Shown piece by piece: positions 1 to 6,947 of a stretch of DNA of 29,610 nucleotides (position 1 is the stretch's first letter; the number at the start of each line of letters is the position of its first letter). The notes below the pieces were generated by a model. That model was not told the origin of the DNA. It searched no databases and saw only the letters and a program-made list of their open reading frames with translations. Origin of the DNA: an uncultured Clostridia bacterium. GTDB lineage: Bacteria; Bacillota; Clostridia; TANB77; CAG-508. The stretch is from contig CAPZDM010000015.1 in assembly GCA_948745425.1 (NCBI GenBank), positions 1 to 29,610 on the forward strand, in the 5' to 3' direction. The position numbers were made by a program, and so were the translations under genes.

Positions 1-764
1 AAGAAATAACAGAAGAAAACAAAGAAGAAAAAGCAATATATGACCTAAACGAAGACGGAATTATAGACATGGAAGACAGAAAAATCCTAAAGAAAAACTA
101 TGGAAAAAAAGCAGAAGAAGAAAAATGGGTAGACCAAAATGCAGAAATTGCAATGATGAATCTAGACATTGACGAAAACACTAATGCAAACGCCGTAGGG
201 GCGGACGAAATGAGAAAGAATATCAAAGAAGAAAATTTATTTTCTTCATCTGATATTCTTGCGAATGAGTCATGGAAAATTCGCGAAGCGAATTTTACTG
301 GAGACAATCGCCCGAATGCTAGCGAAGGTTTAGAAAATAAATTCATCCTACCAATGTCATGCAAATACAAAATAACATCAACATATGGAAAAAGGATACA
401 TCCAATAACAGGAGAAGAAAAGGTACATCATGGAATAGATTTAGTGGGAGTTCATCATACAGAAATCTTATCAGTAGCAGATGGAACAGTAATGTATGCA
501 GGAACACAAAATGGATATGGAAACTGTATAGAAATAAAACATATTGTAGATGGGGAAACAATATATAGTTTCTATGCACACCTATCAGAAATAAAAATAA
601 AAGCAGGAGAGAAAGTGAAAAAAGGACAAGTAATCGGTTTAGAAGGGGGAGCAGAAACCGATGAAGGACATGGAACATCAACAGGACATCACTTACACTT
701 CGAAATAAGAACAGCGAGTGGTTCAGGGCATTCTATAGATCCAAGAACATATATTAATTTTTAA
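1..764 (+). CDS. Dockerin-like repeat / M23 (LytM-type) metallopeptidase, 5' end outside window
   Basis: The reading frame is already open at position 3, so the true start lies to the left; about 253 residues are visible. The first visible segment holds a dockerin-type calcium loop (DLNEDGIIDMED, matching DxNxDGxxxxxD) followed by a K/R-rich helix. A degenerate second loop (DIDENTNAN) follows. After a linker comes an M23 peptidase domain with the zinc-site pattern HHGID, the motif YAHL, and HHLHFE near the C-terminus. M23 enzymes cut peptide bridges in peptidoglycan, and those in Firmicutes normally act outside the membrane. The signal peptide or anchor would be in the missing N-terminal part. 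A dockerin could mean binding to a cohesin, but single dockerin-like EF-hands also occur without cellulosomes. The linker contains repeat-derived codons at 195-206 and a perfect palindrome at 276-296. M23 assignment is firm; dockerin function is inferred. Confidence 0.88.
   Translation, partial: EITEENKEEKAIYDLNEDGIIDMEDRKILKKNYGKKAEEEKWVDQNAEIAMMNLDIDENTNANAVGADEMRKNIKEENLFSSSDILANESWKIREANFTGDNRPNASEGLENKFILPMSCKYKITSTYGKRIHPITGEEKVHHGIDLVGVHHTEILSVADGTVMYAGTQNGYGNCIEIKHIVDGETIYSFYAHLSEIKIKAGEKVKKGQVIGLEGGAETDEGHGTSTGHHLHFEIRTASGSGHSIDPRTYINF
195..206 (+). repeat. Partial family A repeat (GTAGGGGC) inside the M23 gene
   Basis: GTAGGGGCGGAC is read in frame as VGAD. It matches the first nine bases of the family A repeat found between genes elsewhere (786, 5440, 19905, 21310). 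It lies in the linker, next to or inside the second EF-hand-like loop. The match is short, so chance cannot be excluded. Confidence 0.45.
276..296. repeat. Perfect 9-bp palindrome within coding linker of the M23 gene
   Basis: AAAATTCGC and GCGAATTTT form a perfect inverted repeat around GAA. The region from about 260 to 325 is richer in G and C and encodes an N/R/E-rich segment (NESWKIREANF, then TGDNRPNASEG) unlike the peptidase domain. It looks like inserted repeat sequence translated in frame, but no second copy is present in this window. Confidence 0.5.
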
Positions 765-782
765 TAAAACATGAAAATTAAT

Positions 783-839
783 GATGTAGGGGCGCCCTTT
801 GGGCGCCCGTTGCCAACAGGGACGGAGAATTTTGGCAAT
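783..839 (+). repeat. Composite family A + family C intergenic repeat
   Basis: It starts GATGTAGGGGC. The family A part forms a strong hairpin, GGGCGCCC-TTT-GGGCGCCC. The family C part follows directly: TTGCCAACAGGGACGG, then TTGGCAA, which can pair with TTGCCAA. The same order of parts is found inside addA at 24946-24990. The local GC content is far above the surroundings. It lies just downstream of the M23 gene, in a 350-base stretch (765-1114) without a gene. Confidence 0.8.
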
Positions 840-845
840 AATGTC

Positions 846-907
846 AAAAGATTTACATAAAAATAATCCTTGGGATAGGCAAGGCATTATGGAGTTGCAA
901 AATCTTT
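846..907 (+). ncRNA. Possible small structured RNA upstream of a terminator
   Basis: AAAGATTT (847-854) can pair with AAATCTTT (900-907), enclosing a CCTTG/CAAGG hairpin (868-884). An intrinsic terminator follows at 925-955, and no ORF with a ribosome binding site is present. This could be a small RNA, the untranslated tail of the M23 transcript or a leader. It does not match a riboswitch class I know, and the stems are short and AT-rich. Confidence 0.25.
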
Positions 908-924
908 AATGTTCAAAAGAATAG

Positions 925-955
925 GGAGCTGATTGTATCGGTTCCTTTTTCTTTT
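925..955 (+). terminator. Intrinsic terminator before the adhE promoter
   Basis: GGAGCTGAT pairs with ATCGGTTCC over nine positions (two G-U pairs) around a TGT loop, followed by TTTTTCTTTT. It would end transcription from the M23 gene or from a small RNA starting in the gap. Confidence 0.7.
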
Positions 956-985
956 ATATATTATAATGAAAATTCATTATTAACC

Positions 986-1013
986 TTGACAAAATTTGGG
1001 TATAATATATAAT
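986..1013 (+). promoter_or_regulatory. adhE promoter
   Basis: TTGACA (986-991) and TATAAT (1008-1013) are both perfect and 16 bp apart. The untranslated leader would be about 95 nt. A second TATAAT at 1001 is too close to the -35 box to be used with it. I see no clear Rex operator. Confidence 0.75.
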
Positions 1014-1114
1014 ATATATGGATAAAATGATATCCAACTATTATATTAAAGGAAAAATAAAGTTGAAAAATATATCAACTAAATTTATGCCTTAAGAAAG
1101 GAATGATAGTAAGA

Positions 1115-3727
1115 ATGGCACAAGATATTAATGAAGAAGAACAAAAAAAGGTAAATGCTATGATAGATTCTCTTGTAGAAAGAGCAAAAATAGCATCACA
1201 AGAGTACATGAAATTAGACCAAGAAACTGTAGATAATATAGTTAAGAAAATGTCTATGGCAGTACTTGAAAATCATATGAAACTCGCAAAAATGGCGGTT
1301 GAAGAAACAAAACGTGGAGTATATGAGGACAAAATAACAAAGAATATGTTTGCATCTGAATATATATACCATAGTATAAAATACAACAAAACAGTTGGTG
1401 TAGTAAACGAAAATGAGGAACTAGGATATGAAGAAATAGCAGAGCCAGTTGGAATAATAGCAGGAGTAACACCAGTTACAAATCCAACAGCAACAGTAAG
1501 TTTTAAATCTTTAATATCAGCCAAAACAAGAAATGTAATAATATTTGGTTTCCATCCATCAGCACAAAAATGTAGTGAAGAAACAGCCAAGATTTTAAGA
1601 GATGCAGCAGTAAAAGCAGGAGCACCAAAAGACTGTATACTATGGATAGAAGAACCATCAATACATGCAACAAATGCATTAATGAACCACCCAGGAGTAA
1701 ACTTAATACTAGCAACAGGTGGAACAGGAATGGTTAAAGCAGCATATTCATGTGGAAAACCAGCACTTGGAGTAGGACCAGGAAATGTGCCATGCTATAT
1801 AGAAAAATCAGCAAAACTAAAAACATCAGTAAATGACTTAGTATTATCAAAATCATTTGACAATGGTATGATTTGTGCATCAGAACAATCAGTAATAGTA
1901 GATAAAGAAATAGAAAAAGAATTCATAAAATTAATGAAAGAAGCAGGATGTTACTTTGTAAACAAAGAAGAAACTGAAAAACTTAAAAATGCAATGTTCA
2001 CACAAAGTCCAGAAGGAAGATTTATATTAAACAGTAAAATACCAGGACAAAGTGCAAAACAAATAGCAGACCTAGCAGGATTTGATATTCCAGTTGAAAC
2101 AAAAGTAATAGTAGTACCTGAAACAGGAGTTGGAGATGAGAATCCATTCTCAAAAGAGAAACTAAGTCCAGTACTAGCATTTTACACAGTTAAAAATTCA
2201 GACGAAGGAATAAAACTAGCTGATAACTTAATACACTTTGGAGGAATGGGACATTCAGCAGTTATTCATTCAGAAGATAAAGAAATAATACACAAATTTG
2301 CAGAAGTAATAAAGGCAGGAAGAATACTTGTTAACTCACCTTCTACACATGGAGGAATTGGTGATATATACAACACAAATTTACCATCATTAACATTAGG
2401 ATGTGGTACATTTGGAGGAAACTCAACAACAGACAATGTATCATCAGTAAATCTAATAAATTTAAAAAGAGTAGCTAAGAGGAGGGTTAATATGCAATGG
2501 TTTAAAGTGCCAGAAAAAATATACTTTGAAGCAGGTTCAATAGGATATTTAGAAAAGATGCCAGATATATCAAGAGCATTTATAGTAACAGATAAATCAA
2601 TGGTAAGTTTAGGATATGTAGATAAAATATTATATTATTTAAGAAAAAGACAAGAATATGTACACGCAGAAATATTTGCAGAAGTAGAGCCAGACCCATC
2701 TTTTGATACAATCAATAGAGGAGTAGAGCAAATGAGAAACTTCAAACCAGATGTAATAATTGCACTTGGTGGAGGAAGCCCAATGGATGCAGCAAAAGGA
2801 ATGTGGTTATTCTACGAATATCCAGATGCAGATCCAGAAGGAATGAAACTTAAATTCATGGATATAAGAAAAAGAACATATAAATTCCCAAAACTAGGAA
2901 AAGACTGTAAAATGGTAGCAATACCAACAACATCAGGAACAGGTTCAGAAGTAACATCATTTGCAGTAATAACAGACAAAAAGAAAAATATGAAATATCC
3001 ATTAGCAGACTATGAACTAACACCAGATGTTGCAATAGTAGACCCAGACTTAGTAATGTCATTACCAAAAGGTGTTACAGCAGATACAGGAATGGATGTA
3101 TTAACACATGCTATAGAAGCATATGTATCAAACATGGCATCAGACTATACAGATGGATTAGCAGAAAAAGCCATAGAACTAGTATACAAATATTTACCAA
3201 TAGCATATGAAGATGGAAGCAATCAAACAGCACGTGAAAAAATGCATAATGCAAGTTGTTTAGCAGGAATGGCATTTACAAATGCATTCTTAGGAATAAA
3301 CCACTCATTAGCACATAAATTAGGAGCAGACTTTCATATAGCACATGGAAAAGCAAATGCAATAATATTACCATATGTAATAAAATACAATGCTACAAAA
3401 CCAACAAAATTTGTATCATTCCCTAAATATGAATACTTTATAGCAGACGAGAAATATGCAAGTATAGCAAGAAGATTAGGATTAAAAGCAAACACAACAG
3501 AAGAAGGAGTTAAATCTTTAATAAATGCAGTAGTAGAAATGAACAAGAACTTAAATATTCCTTCATCATTAAAAGAATTAGGAATAGAAGAACAAGAATT
3601 TTTAGCAAATGTAGATGCATTAGCAGATAAAGCATTCAGTGACCAATGCACAACAGCAAACCCAAGATTACCATTAGTAACAGAATTAAAACAAATATTA
3701 TTAGATTCATACTATGGTAACCTATAA
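1115..3727 (+). CDS. adhE: Bifunctional acetaldehyde-CoA / alcohol dehydrogenase AdhE
   Basis: AdhE reduces acetyl-CoA to acetaldehyde and then ethanol with two NADH, recycling NAD+ in fermentation; it forms cytoplasmic helical filaments (spirosomes) in well-studied species. The N-terminal half is a CoA-acylating aldehyde dehydrogenase with the catalytic Cys in FDNGMICASEQ (about residue 254). The C-terminal half is an iron-dependent alcohol dehydrogenase with GGGSPMDAAK, TTSGTGSEVTSF, the metal-site segment DTGMDVLTHAIEAY, and NHSLAHKLGADFHIAHG. The full length of 870 residues is normal for the family. I chose the ATG at 1115 because AAAGGA (1097-1102) is 12 nt upstream; the in-frame ATG at 1103 touches that site and would add four residues. 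It has its own promoter and no operon partner. Confidence 0.97.
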   Translation: MAQDINEEEQKKVNAMIDSLVERAKIASQEYMKLDQETVDNIVKKMSMAVLENHMKLAKMAVEETKRGVYEDKITKNMFASEYIYHSIKYNKTVGVVNENEELGYEEIAEPVGIIAGVTPVTNPTATVSFKSLISAKTRNVIIFGFHPSAQKCSEETAKILRDAAVKAGAPKDCILWIEEPSIHATNALMNHPGVNLILATGGTGMVKAAYSCGKPALGVGPGNVPCYIEKSAKLKTSVNDLVLSKSFDNGMICASEQSVIVDKEIEKEFIKLMKEAGCYFVNKEETEKLKNAMFTQSPEGRFILNSKIPGQSAKQIADLAGFDIPVETKVIVVPETGVGDENPFSKEKLSPVLAFYTVKNSDEGIKLADNLIHFGGMGHSAVIHSEDKEIIHKFAEVIKAGRILVNSPSTHGGIGDIYNTNLPSLTLGCGTFGGNSTTDNVSSVNLINLKRVAKRRVNMQWFKVPEKIYFEAGSIGYLEKMPDISRAFIVTDKSMVSLGYVDKILYYLRKRQEYVHAEIFAEVEPDPSFDTINRGVEQMRNFKPDVIIALGGGSPMDAAKGMWLFYEYPDADPEGMKLKFMDIRKRTYKFPKLGKDCKMVAIPTTSGTGSEVTSFAVITDKKKNMKYPLADYELTPDVAIVDPDLVMSLPKGVTADTGMDVLTHAIEAYVSNMASDYTDGLAEKAIELVYKYLPIAYEDGSNQTAREKMHNASCLAGMAFTNAFLGINHSLAHKLGADFHIAHGKANAIILPYVIKYNATKPTKFVSFPKYEYFIADEKYASIARRLGLKANTTEEGVKSLINAVVEMNKNLNIPSSLKELGIEEQEFLANVDALADKAFSDQCTTANPRLPLVTELKQILLDSYYGNL

Positions 3728-3731
3728 TACC

Positions 3732-3852
3732 GTTAGAAAATAATTGCCCTTTGGCGTTGTTGCTACTCTGTCGATTTCTCATCAACGTGCAAAAGCACGC
3801 CTCAGAGAATATCGACATCGTGCGTCTAGCCAAAGAACAATTCTTTTCTAAC
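3732..3852. repeat. 121-nt imperfect palindrome downstream of adhE
   Basis: The outer arms GTTAGAAAA (3732-3740) and TTTTCTAAC (3844-3852) are exact complements. Inside them CTTTGGC pairs with GCCAAAG, TGTCGAT with ATCGACA, and the tip is CGTGC-AAAA-GCACG. The element is GC-rich relative to its surroundings and begins four bases after the adhE stop. It has no ORF. It could serve as the adhE 3' hairpin, but its size and termini suggest a small mobile palindromic (MITE-like) element. No other copy is in the window. Confidence 0.75.
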
Positions 3853-3885
3853 TTAAATATGACTTTGGAGGGGAAAATGTAACAT

Positions 3886-4005
3886 ATGGAAGAAAACGAC
3901 AGAAAAAATTTTTTAGAAGAACTAATAGGAAATGTTAAGAAAGCATTAGAAATAGAAAAAAGAATAGATGAACAATTGCAAGATATAAAAACAAAAGAGG
4001 CTTAA
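3886..4005 (+). CDS. Small unknown protein, 39 aa
   Basis: A 39-residue ORF starts at an ATG that lies 12 nt after a strong ribosome binding site (GGAGGGG, 3867-3873). The product (MEENDRKNFLEELIG..., ending KTKEA) is highly charged and probably a single amphipathic helix. It has no membrane segment, cysteine or known motif. It is followed within two bases by another short ORF and then the unknown gene at 4044, so the three may be one transcript. I do not recognise a family. The strong binding site and the tight packing are the reasons to call it real. Confidence 0.5.
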   Translation: MEENDRKNFLEELIGNVKKALEIEKRIDEQLQDIKTKEA

Positions 4006-4006
4006 G

Positions 4007-4063
4007 ATGTCTTTTGAAAATTTTAAAGATAGAGGAAAAGGTTATGGGAAAAGAAACAGGTGA
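4007..4063 (+). CDS. Possible 18-aa leader peptide overlapping the next gene
   Basis: ATG at 4007 lies 6 nt after AGAGG (3996-4000). It opens an 18-codon frame (MSFENFKDRGKGYGKRNR) that overlaps the start of the next gene by 20 nt in another frame. It could couple translation of the gene at 4044 to the gene before it, or be a chance frame. Confidence 0.25.
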   Translation: MSFENFKDRGKGYGKRNR

Positions 4064-4391
4064 AGACAATAATATATTAAAAAACTTATGGCAGAGGATA
4101 AAGAATGTTTTTTCAAAGAAGAAAATGATTCCTGAGCCGCAAGTATTTCATTATGATGAAGGAGTCAATATTGTAGTAATGAAACAATCTAACTTTGAGA
4201 GTTTAAAAGACAATGTAGAAAAAATGAACAAAAAGGTAAAATTAGATAATGGTTTTATCTCAGTAAATGATTTATCAGATGAAGAAGTTGAAGAAATGAT
4301 ACAATTATACAATGATGAATTAATAGAAGTAAACAAAAGAATAAACACCAAAAAATTAGAATTAGAAAGATTAAGAAATGAAGGAAATTAA
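4044..4391 (+). CDS. Unknown cytoplasmic protein with C-terminal coiled coil
   Basis: 115 residues from the ATG at 4044, which has AGAGGA 7 nt upstream. An earlier in-frame ATG at 4014 has no good binding site. The N-terminus has an amphipathic basic stretch (NLWQRIKNVFSKKK), which might bind a membrane surface or nucleic acid. The middle has a short beta-like segment (VFHYDEGVNIVVM). The last 45 residues, from about DLSDEEVEEM, look like a helical coiled coil. There is no signal peptide, transmembrane segment or catalytic motif. It follows the 39-aa ORF and ends in a strong bidirectional terminator, so these small genes form a closed unit after adhE. I do not recognise the family. Confidence 0.7.
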   Translation: MGKETGEDNNILKNLWQRIKNVFSKKKMIPEPQVFHYDEGVNIVVMKQSNFESLKDNVEKMNKKVKLDNGFISVNDLSDEEVEEMIQLYNDELIEVNKRINTKKLELERLRNEGN

Positions 4392-4430
4392 AAACAATGA
4401 GCATATTTTTTAGATATGCTCATTGTTTTT
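4391..4430. terminator. Bidirectional intrinsic terminator between converging genes
   Basis: AACAATGAGCATAT (4393-4406) pairs perfectly with ATATGCTCATTGTT (4414-4427) around a 7-nt loop. A-rich sequence precedes the stem and T5 follows it, so it works on both strands. It serves the gene ending at 4391 and ppaC, which ends at 4432. Confidence 0.92.
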
Positions 4431-4431
4431 A

Positions 4432-5355
4432 TTAAATATTTTCAGTAATCTGTGGGACAATTTGTTTTTTTCTTGAGACAACCCCAGGTAAGAAAACAAG
4501 GTTATCTTTTATTGTAACATTATAAGCTTTTTCGACAACAGATGCTTTATTTCCTAGAACTATAGCCTTTGAGTTACAATTTAATATATCTGTTATAGTA
4601 AACATGAATAAGTCTAAACTATTTGAAGAAATCGAATTATTCATAGCTTTTTCAATCTCTGATTTATTTTTTAATACTTCATCAATATCAACTGTACTTA
4701 CTTGTGCTATTTGGAACTTAGCACCATTTGCATTAAATTCTTTAGAATCAATATTAAGCAATTCCTCAGGAGTAAATGAACTTAAATCAGTTCCAGCCTT
4801 TAACATATCTAAACCATAAGAATTTATATCAATATTAGCAATTTTAGCAAGCTCTGTAGCAGCCTCTATATCTTTTGGAGTACAAGTTGGAGATTTAAAA
4901 AGTAATGAATCAGATATAATAGCACTTAGCATAAGTCCAGCATAAGTTTTATCTATTGAAATATTATTCATCATATATAACTCGTAAAGAATAGTACAAG
5001 TACAGCCAACTGGTTCTGCGATATAAAATAATGGTTCAGTTGTTTCGAAATTAGCAATACGATGGTGGTCAACAACCTTTGATATTTTAGCACTAGAAAT
5101 ATCAGGAGCACTCTCTAAAAAGCTATTATGGTCAACAAGGATGACCTCATCTGCATCTTTAACACTATCGATTAATTTTGGAGCATCTACTTTAAAATAA
5201 TTTAAAATATACTCTGTTTCTTTATTCAAATTTCCTAATCTACAAGGGATAATTTCATTTGTATTACCTAGATTTTTTTCTAAATTTGCCATAACAAGAG
5301 CAGACATGACAGAGTCAGTATCTGGACATTTATGACCTGTTATAAATGTTTTCAT
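4432..5355 (-). CDS. ppaC: Manganese-dependent inorganic pyrophosphatase (family II)
   Basis: This cytoplasmic enzyme hydrolyses pyrophosphate to phosphate, pulling biosynthetic reactions such as tRNA charging and nucleotide synthesis forward. It belongs to the DHH phosphoesterase superfamily. Visible metal-site motifs are GHKCPDTDS (residues 7-15; His8, Asp12, Asp14), VDHN, VVDHHRI and SAIISDSLLF. The C-terminal domain carries SRKKQ, the substrate-binding motif of family II. Its 307 residues match the usual length of about 310. The family usually has Asn where this protein has Cys10. The start is preceded by AAAGGATG. It is a single gene, convergent with the small unknown gene, with deoD upstream on the same strand after a repeat-bearing gap of about 190 nt. 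Confidence 0.96.
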   Translation of the reverse strand: MKTFITGHKCPDTDSVMSALVMANLEKNLGNTNEIIPCRLGNLNKETEYILNYFKVDAPKLIDSVKDADEVILVDHNSFLESAPDISSAKISKVVDHHRIANFETTEPLFYIAEPVGCTCTILYELYMMNNISIDKTYAGLMLSAIISDSLLFKSPTCTPKDIEAATELAKIANIDINSYGLDMLKAGTDLSSFTPEELLNIDSKEFNANGAKFQIAQVSTVDIDEVLKNKSEIEKAMNNSISSNSLDLFMFTITDILNCNSKAIVLGNKASVVEKAYNVTIKDNLVFLPGVVSRKKQIVPQITENI

Positions 5356-5439
5356 ATTTATTCATCCTTTCATTTCTTTATTAATATATTATGCAATACA
5401 TAAAGAATATTTTTTATATATAATTATAAAAATTTTATT

Positions 5440-5492
5440 GTAGGGGCACCGTTTGAGGGAATACCCGTGAGACATGACACCACTGTGCCCTT
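5440..5492 (+). repeat. Family A repeat, variant with long loop
   Basis: It starts GTAGGGGCAC and closes with GTGCCC (5485-5490), with about 35 nt between the arms, including GAGGGAATACCC. It lies between deoD and ppaC, both on the minus strand, but reads in the same direction as the other family A copies. No other feature is evident in the 5356-5549 gap. Confidence 0.7.
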
Positions 5493-5549
5493 ATAAAAAT
5501 TTTGTTTTTTCAATGGACAAGGTGTTACCTAAGCCTCTATATGTAACGA

Positions 5550-6272
5550 TTATAATTTTAAAGCAGAATCCAATGCCAATTGAATCATAGCATTAAGAGA
5601 TTTTTCACGTTCTTCACTAGAAATTCCCTTTAAATCAGAAGGAACATCAACAACAGTCAAAAGACAAGCAGCCTTTTTTCCTTCTCTTTTTGCATTATAA
5701 AATAGAGCAAAAGCTTCCATTTCAGAAGCAATAGGTCTATTAATTCCATTTGGTATACGTTCAAATAGTTTTTCTTCATCAGGAACATAAGGACTAAAGC
5801 AATCATTACATAATGTAGTTCCCTTAATTAAATTTATATTATTTTCCTTAGCAGTAACTTCTATAATTTTATTTATATCAGGGCTACTTGAGGCCAAATT
5901 GCATGGTACATTATCAAGGCTTAAAGCATAATTTCCTTCAGTATATGCTTCTTCAGAAAGAATCAAATCCAAGATTTTCATATCTTCTCTAAAACCACCA
6001 CAAGTACCAATTCTAATAATATTTTCAACATTATAAAAATGGTATAACTCATAAGAATATATTCCCATGCTAGGCATTCCCATACCATGAGCCATAACAG
6101 ATATTTCTTTACCCTTATAATTTCCAGTATAGCAAGCAATTCCACGAACATCACTAACTATTTTAACATCTGTTAAGAAATTATCCGAAATATATTTAGC
6201 CCTTGCAGGGTCACCAGGCATAATAACAGACTTCGCAATATCTCCTATATTTGCAGAATTATGAGGGGTCAT
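5550..6272 (-). CDS. deoD: Purine-nucleoside phosphorylase, DeoD type
   Basis: This hexameric-type phosphorylase cleaves purine (deoxy)nucleosides with phosphate to free base plus (deoxy)ribose-1-phosphate in salvage. Signature segments are MTPHNSANIGDIA at the N-terminus, MPGDPARAKYI (phosphate site), MAHGMGMPSMGIYSYEL, RIGTCGG, ASEMEAFALF (ribose site) and LLTVVD, whose Asp corresponds to the catalytic acid of the family. Its 240 residues match the family. I chose the ATG at 6272 because AAAGGAG lies 8 nt upstream and homologues begin MTPHN; an upstream in-frame ATG at 6302 would add ten unsupported residues. It is divergent from the rplU operon. It complements the de novo purine genes further right. 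Confidence 0.95.
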   Translation of the reverse strand: MTPHNSANIGDIAKSVIMPGDPARAKYISDNFLTDVKIVSDVRGIACYTGNYKGKEISVMAHGMGMPSMGIYSYELYHFYNVENIIRIGTCGGFREDMKILDLILSEEAYTEGNYALSLDNVPCNLASSSPDINKIIEVTAKENNINLIKGTTLCNDCFSPYVPDEEKLFERIPNGINRPIASEMEAFALFYNAKREGKKAACLLTVVDVPSDLKGISSEEREKSLNAMIQLALDSALKL

Positions 6273-6368
6273 TATATACACTCCTTTCATTATTATATTC
6301 AACCACTATATTATATCAGTTATTAAAAAAAATGCAAGATCGCTAGATGATAAAATTTTTTTAAAACG

Positions 6369-6397
6369 TTGACAGTGAAGAAATATTATGTTATAAT
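6369..6397 (+). promoter_or_regulatory. rplU-rpmA promoter
   Basis: TTGACA (6369-6374), a 17-bp spacer and TATAAT (6392-6397) give a full consensus promoter, as expected for a ribosomal protein operon. Transcription would start near 6404. Confidence 0.9.
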
Positions 6398-6403
6398 ATC
6401 AAT

Positions 6404-6487
6404 CTGTAACCGCATAAATAAGGTACATAAAGTCTGATTAAGTTCAGATACCTAAATAGATTTAAAGGTTAGCGAGTATACGAAAAA
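6404..6487 (+). promoter_or_regulatory. L21 leader RNA (autoregulatory ribosomal protein leader)
   Basis: The untranslated region between promoter and rplU folds into an outer stem TAACC (6407-6411)/GGTTA (6467-6471). It encloses a hairpin made of AGGTA/TACCT (6421-6425, 6449-6453) and TCTGA/TCAGA (6433-6437, 6444-6448). Firmicutes carry a conserved L21 leader at this place, thought to bind excess L21 and repress the operon. The position and nested stems fit; a covariance-model search would settle it. Confidence 0.7.
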
Positions 6488-6504
6488 GGGAGGTGCCTCA
6501 AATA

Positions 6505-6909
6505 ATGTACGCAATAATCGAAGCTTGTGGAAAGCAATACAAAGTAGCACAAGGAGACGTTGTATTTTTCGAGAAATTAGATGCAGAAGAAGGCAAAAAA
6601 GTAAAATTTGATAATGTTATCTTAGTATCTGAAGACAATGGAAAAGTAGAAATAGGAAATCCTTATGTTAAAGGTGCTAAAGTAGAAGGAAAAGTAGTTT
6701 CTCATGGTAAAGCTAAGAAAATCCTTGTTTACAAATACAAAGCAAAGAAAAATTACAGAAGAACACAAGGACATAGACAACCATATACAAAGGTAGAAAT
6801 AACATCTGTAAAACTTGCTACAGAGAAAAAAGTAGCAGAAAAAGCAGAAGCTAATGCAGAAGCAAAAACAGAAACTAAAACAAAGACAAAAGCTAAAGCA
6901 GAAGCATAA
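6505..6909 (+). CDS. rplU: 50S ribosomal protein L21 with long charged C-terminal tail
   Basis: L21 binds 23S rRNA in the large subunit. The core from MYAIIEACGKQYKV through KILVYKYKAKKNYRRTQGHRQPYT is typical. The start at 6505 has GGGAGGT ten bases upstream; an in-frame GTG at 6493 overlaps that site and is not used. The usual length is about 103 residues, but this protein has 134. The extra 30 or so form a low-complexity tail of K, A, E and T (from about EKKVAEKAEANAEA to the end), probably disordered. rpmA follows after 38 bases. In most Firmicutes the prp (ysxB) gene lies between the two, and it is absent here. Confidence 0.97.
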   Translation: MYAIIEACGKQYKVAQGDVVFFEKLDAEEGKKVKFDNVILVSEDNGKVEIGNPYVKGAKVEGKVVSHGKAKKILVYKYKAKKNYRRTQGHRQPYTKVEITSVKLATEKKVAEKAEANAEAKTETKTKTKAKAEA

Positions 6910-6947
6910 AAGTAAGAACTAGTTAAATATAGAAAGGAGAGACTAAC

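Noticed and set aside
98..681. Minus-strand open frames opposite the M23 gene
   Set aside because: They mirror the coding strand, have no binding site and encode Leu/Phe-rich chains typical of antisense frames in AT-rich genes.
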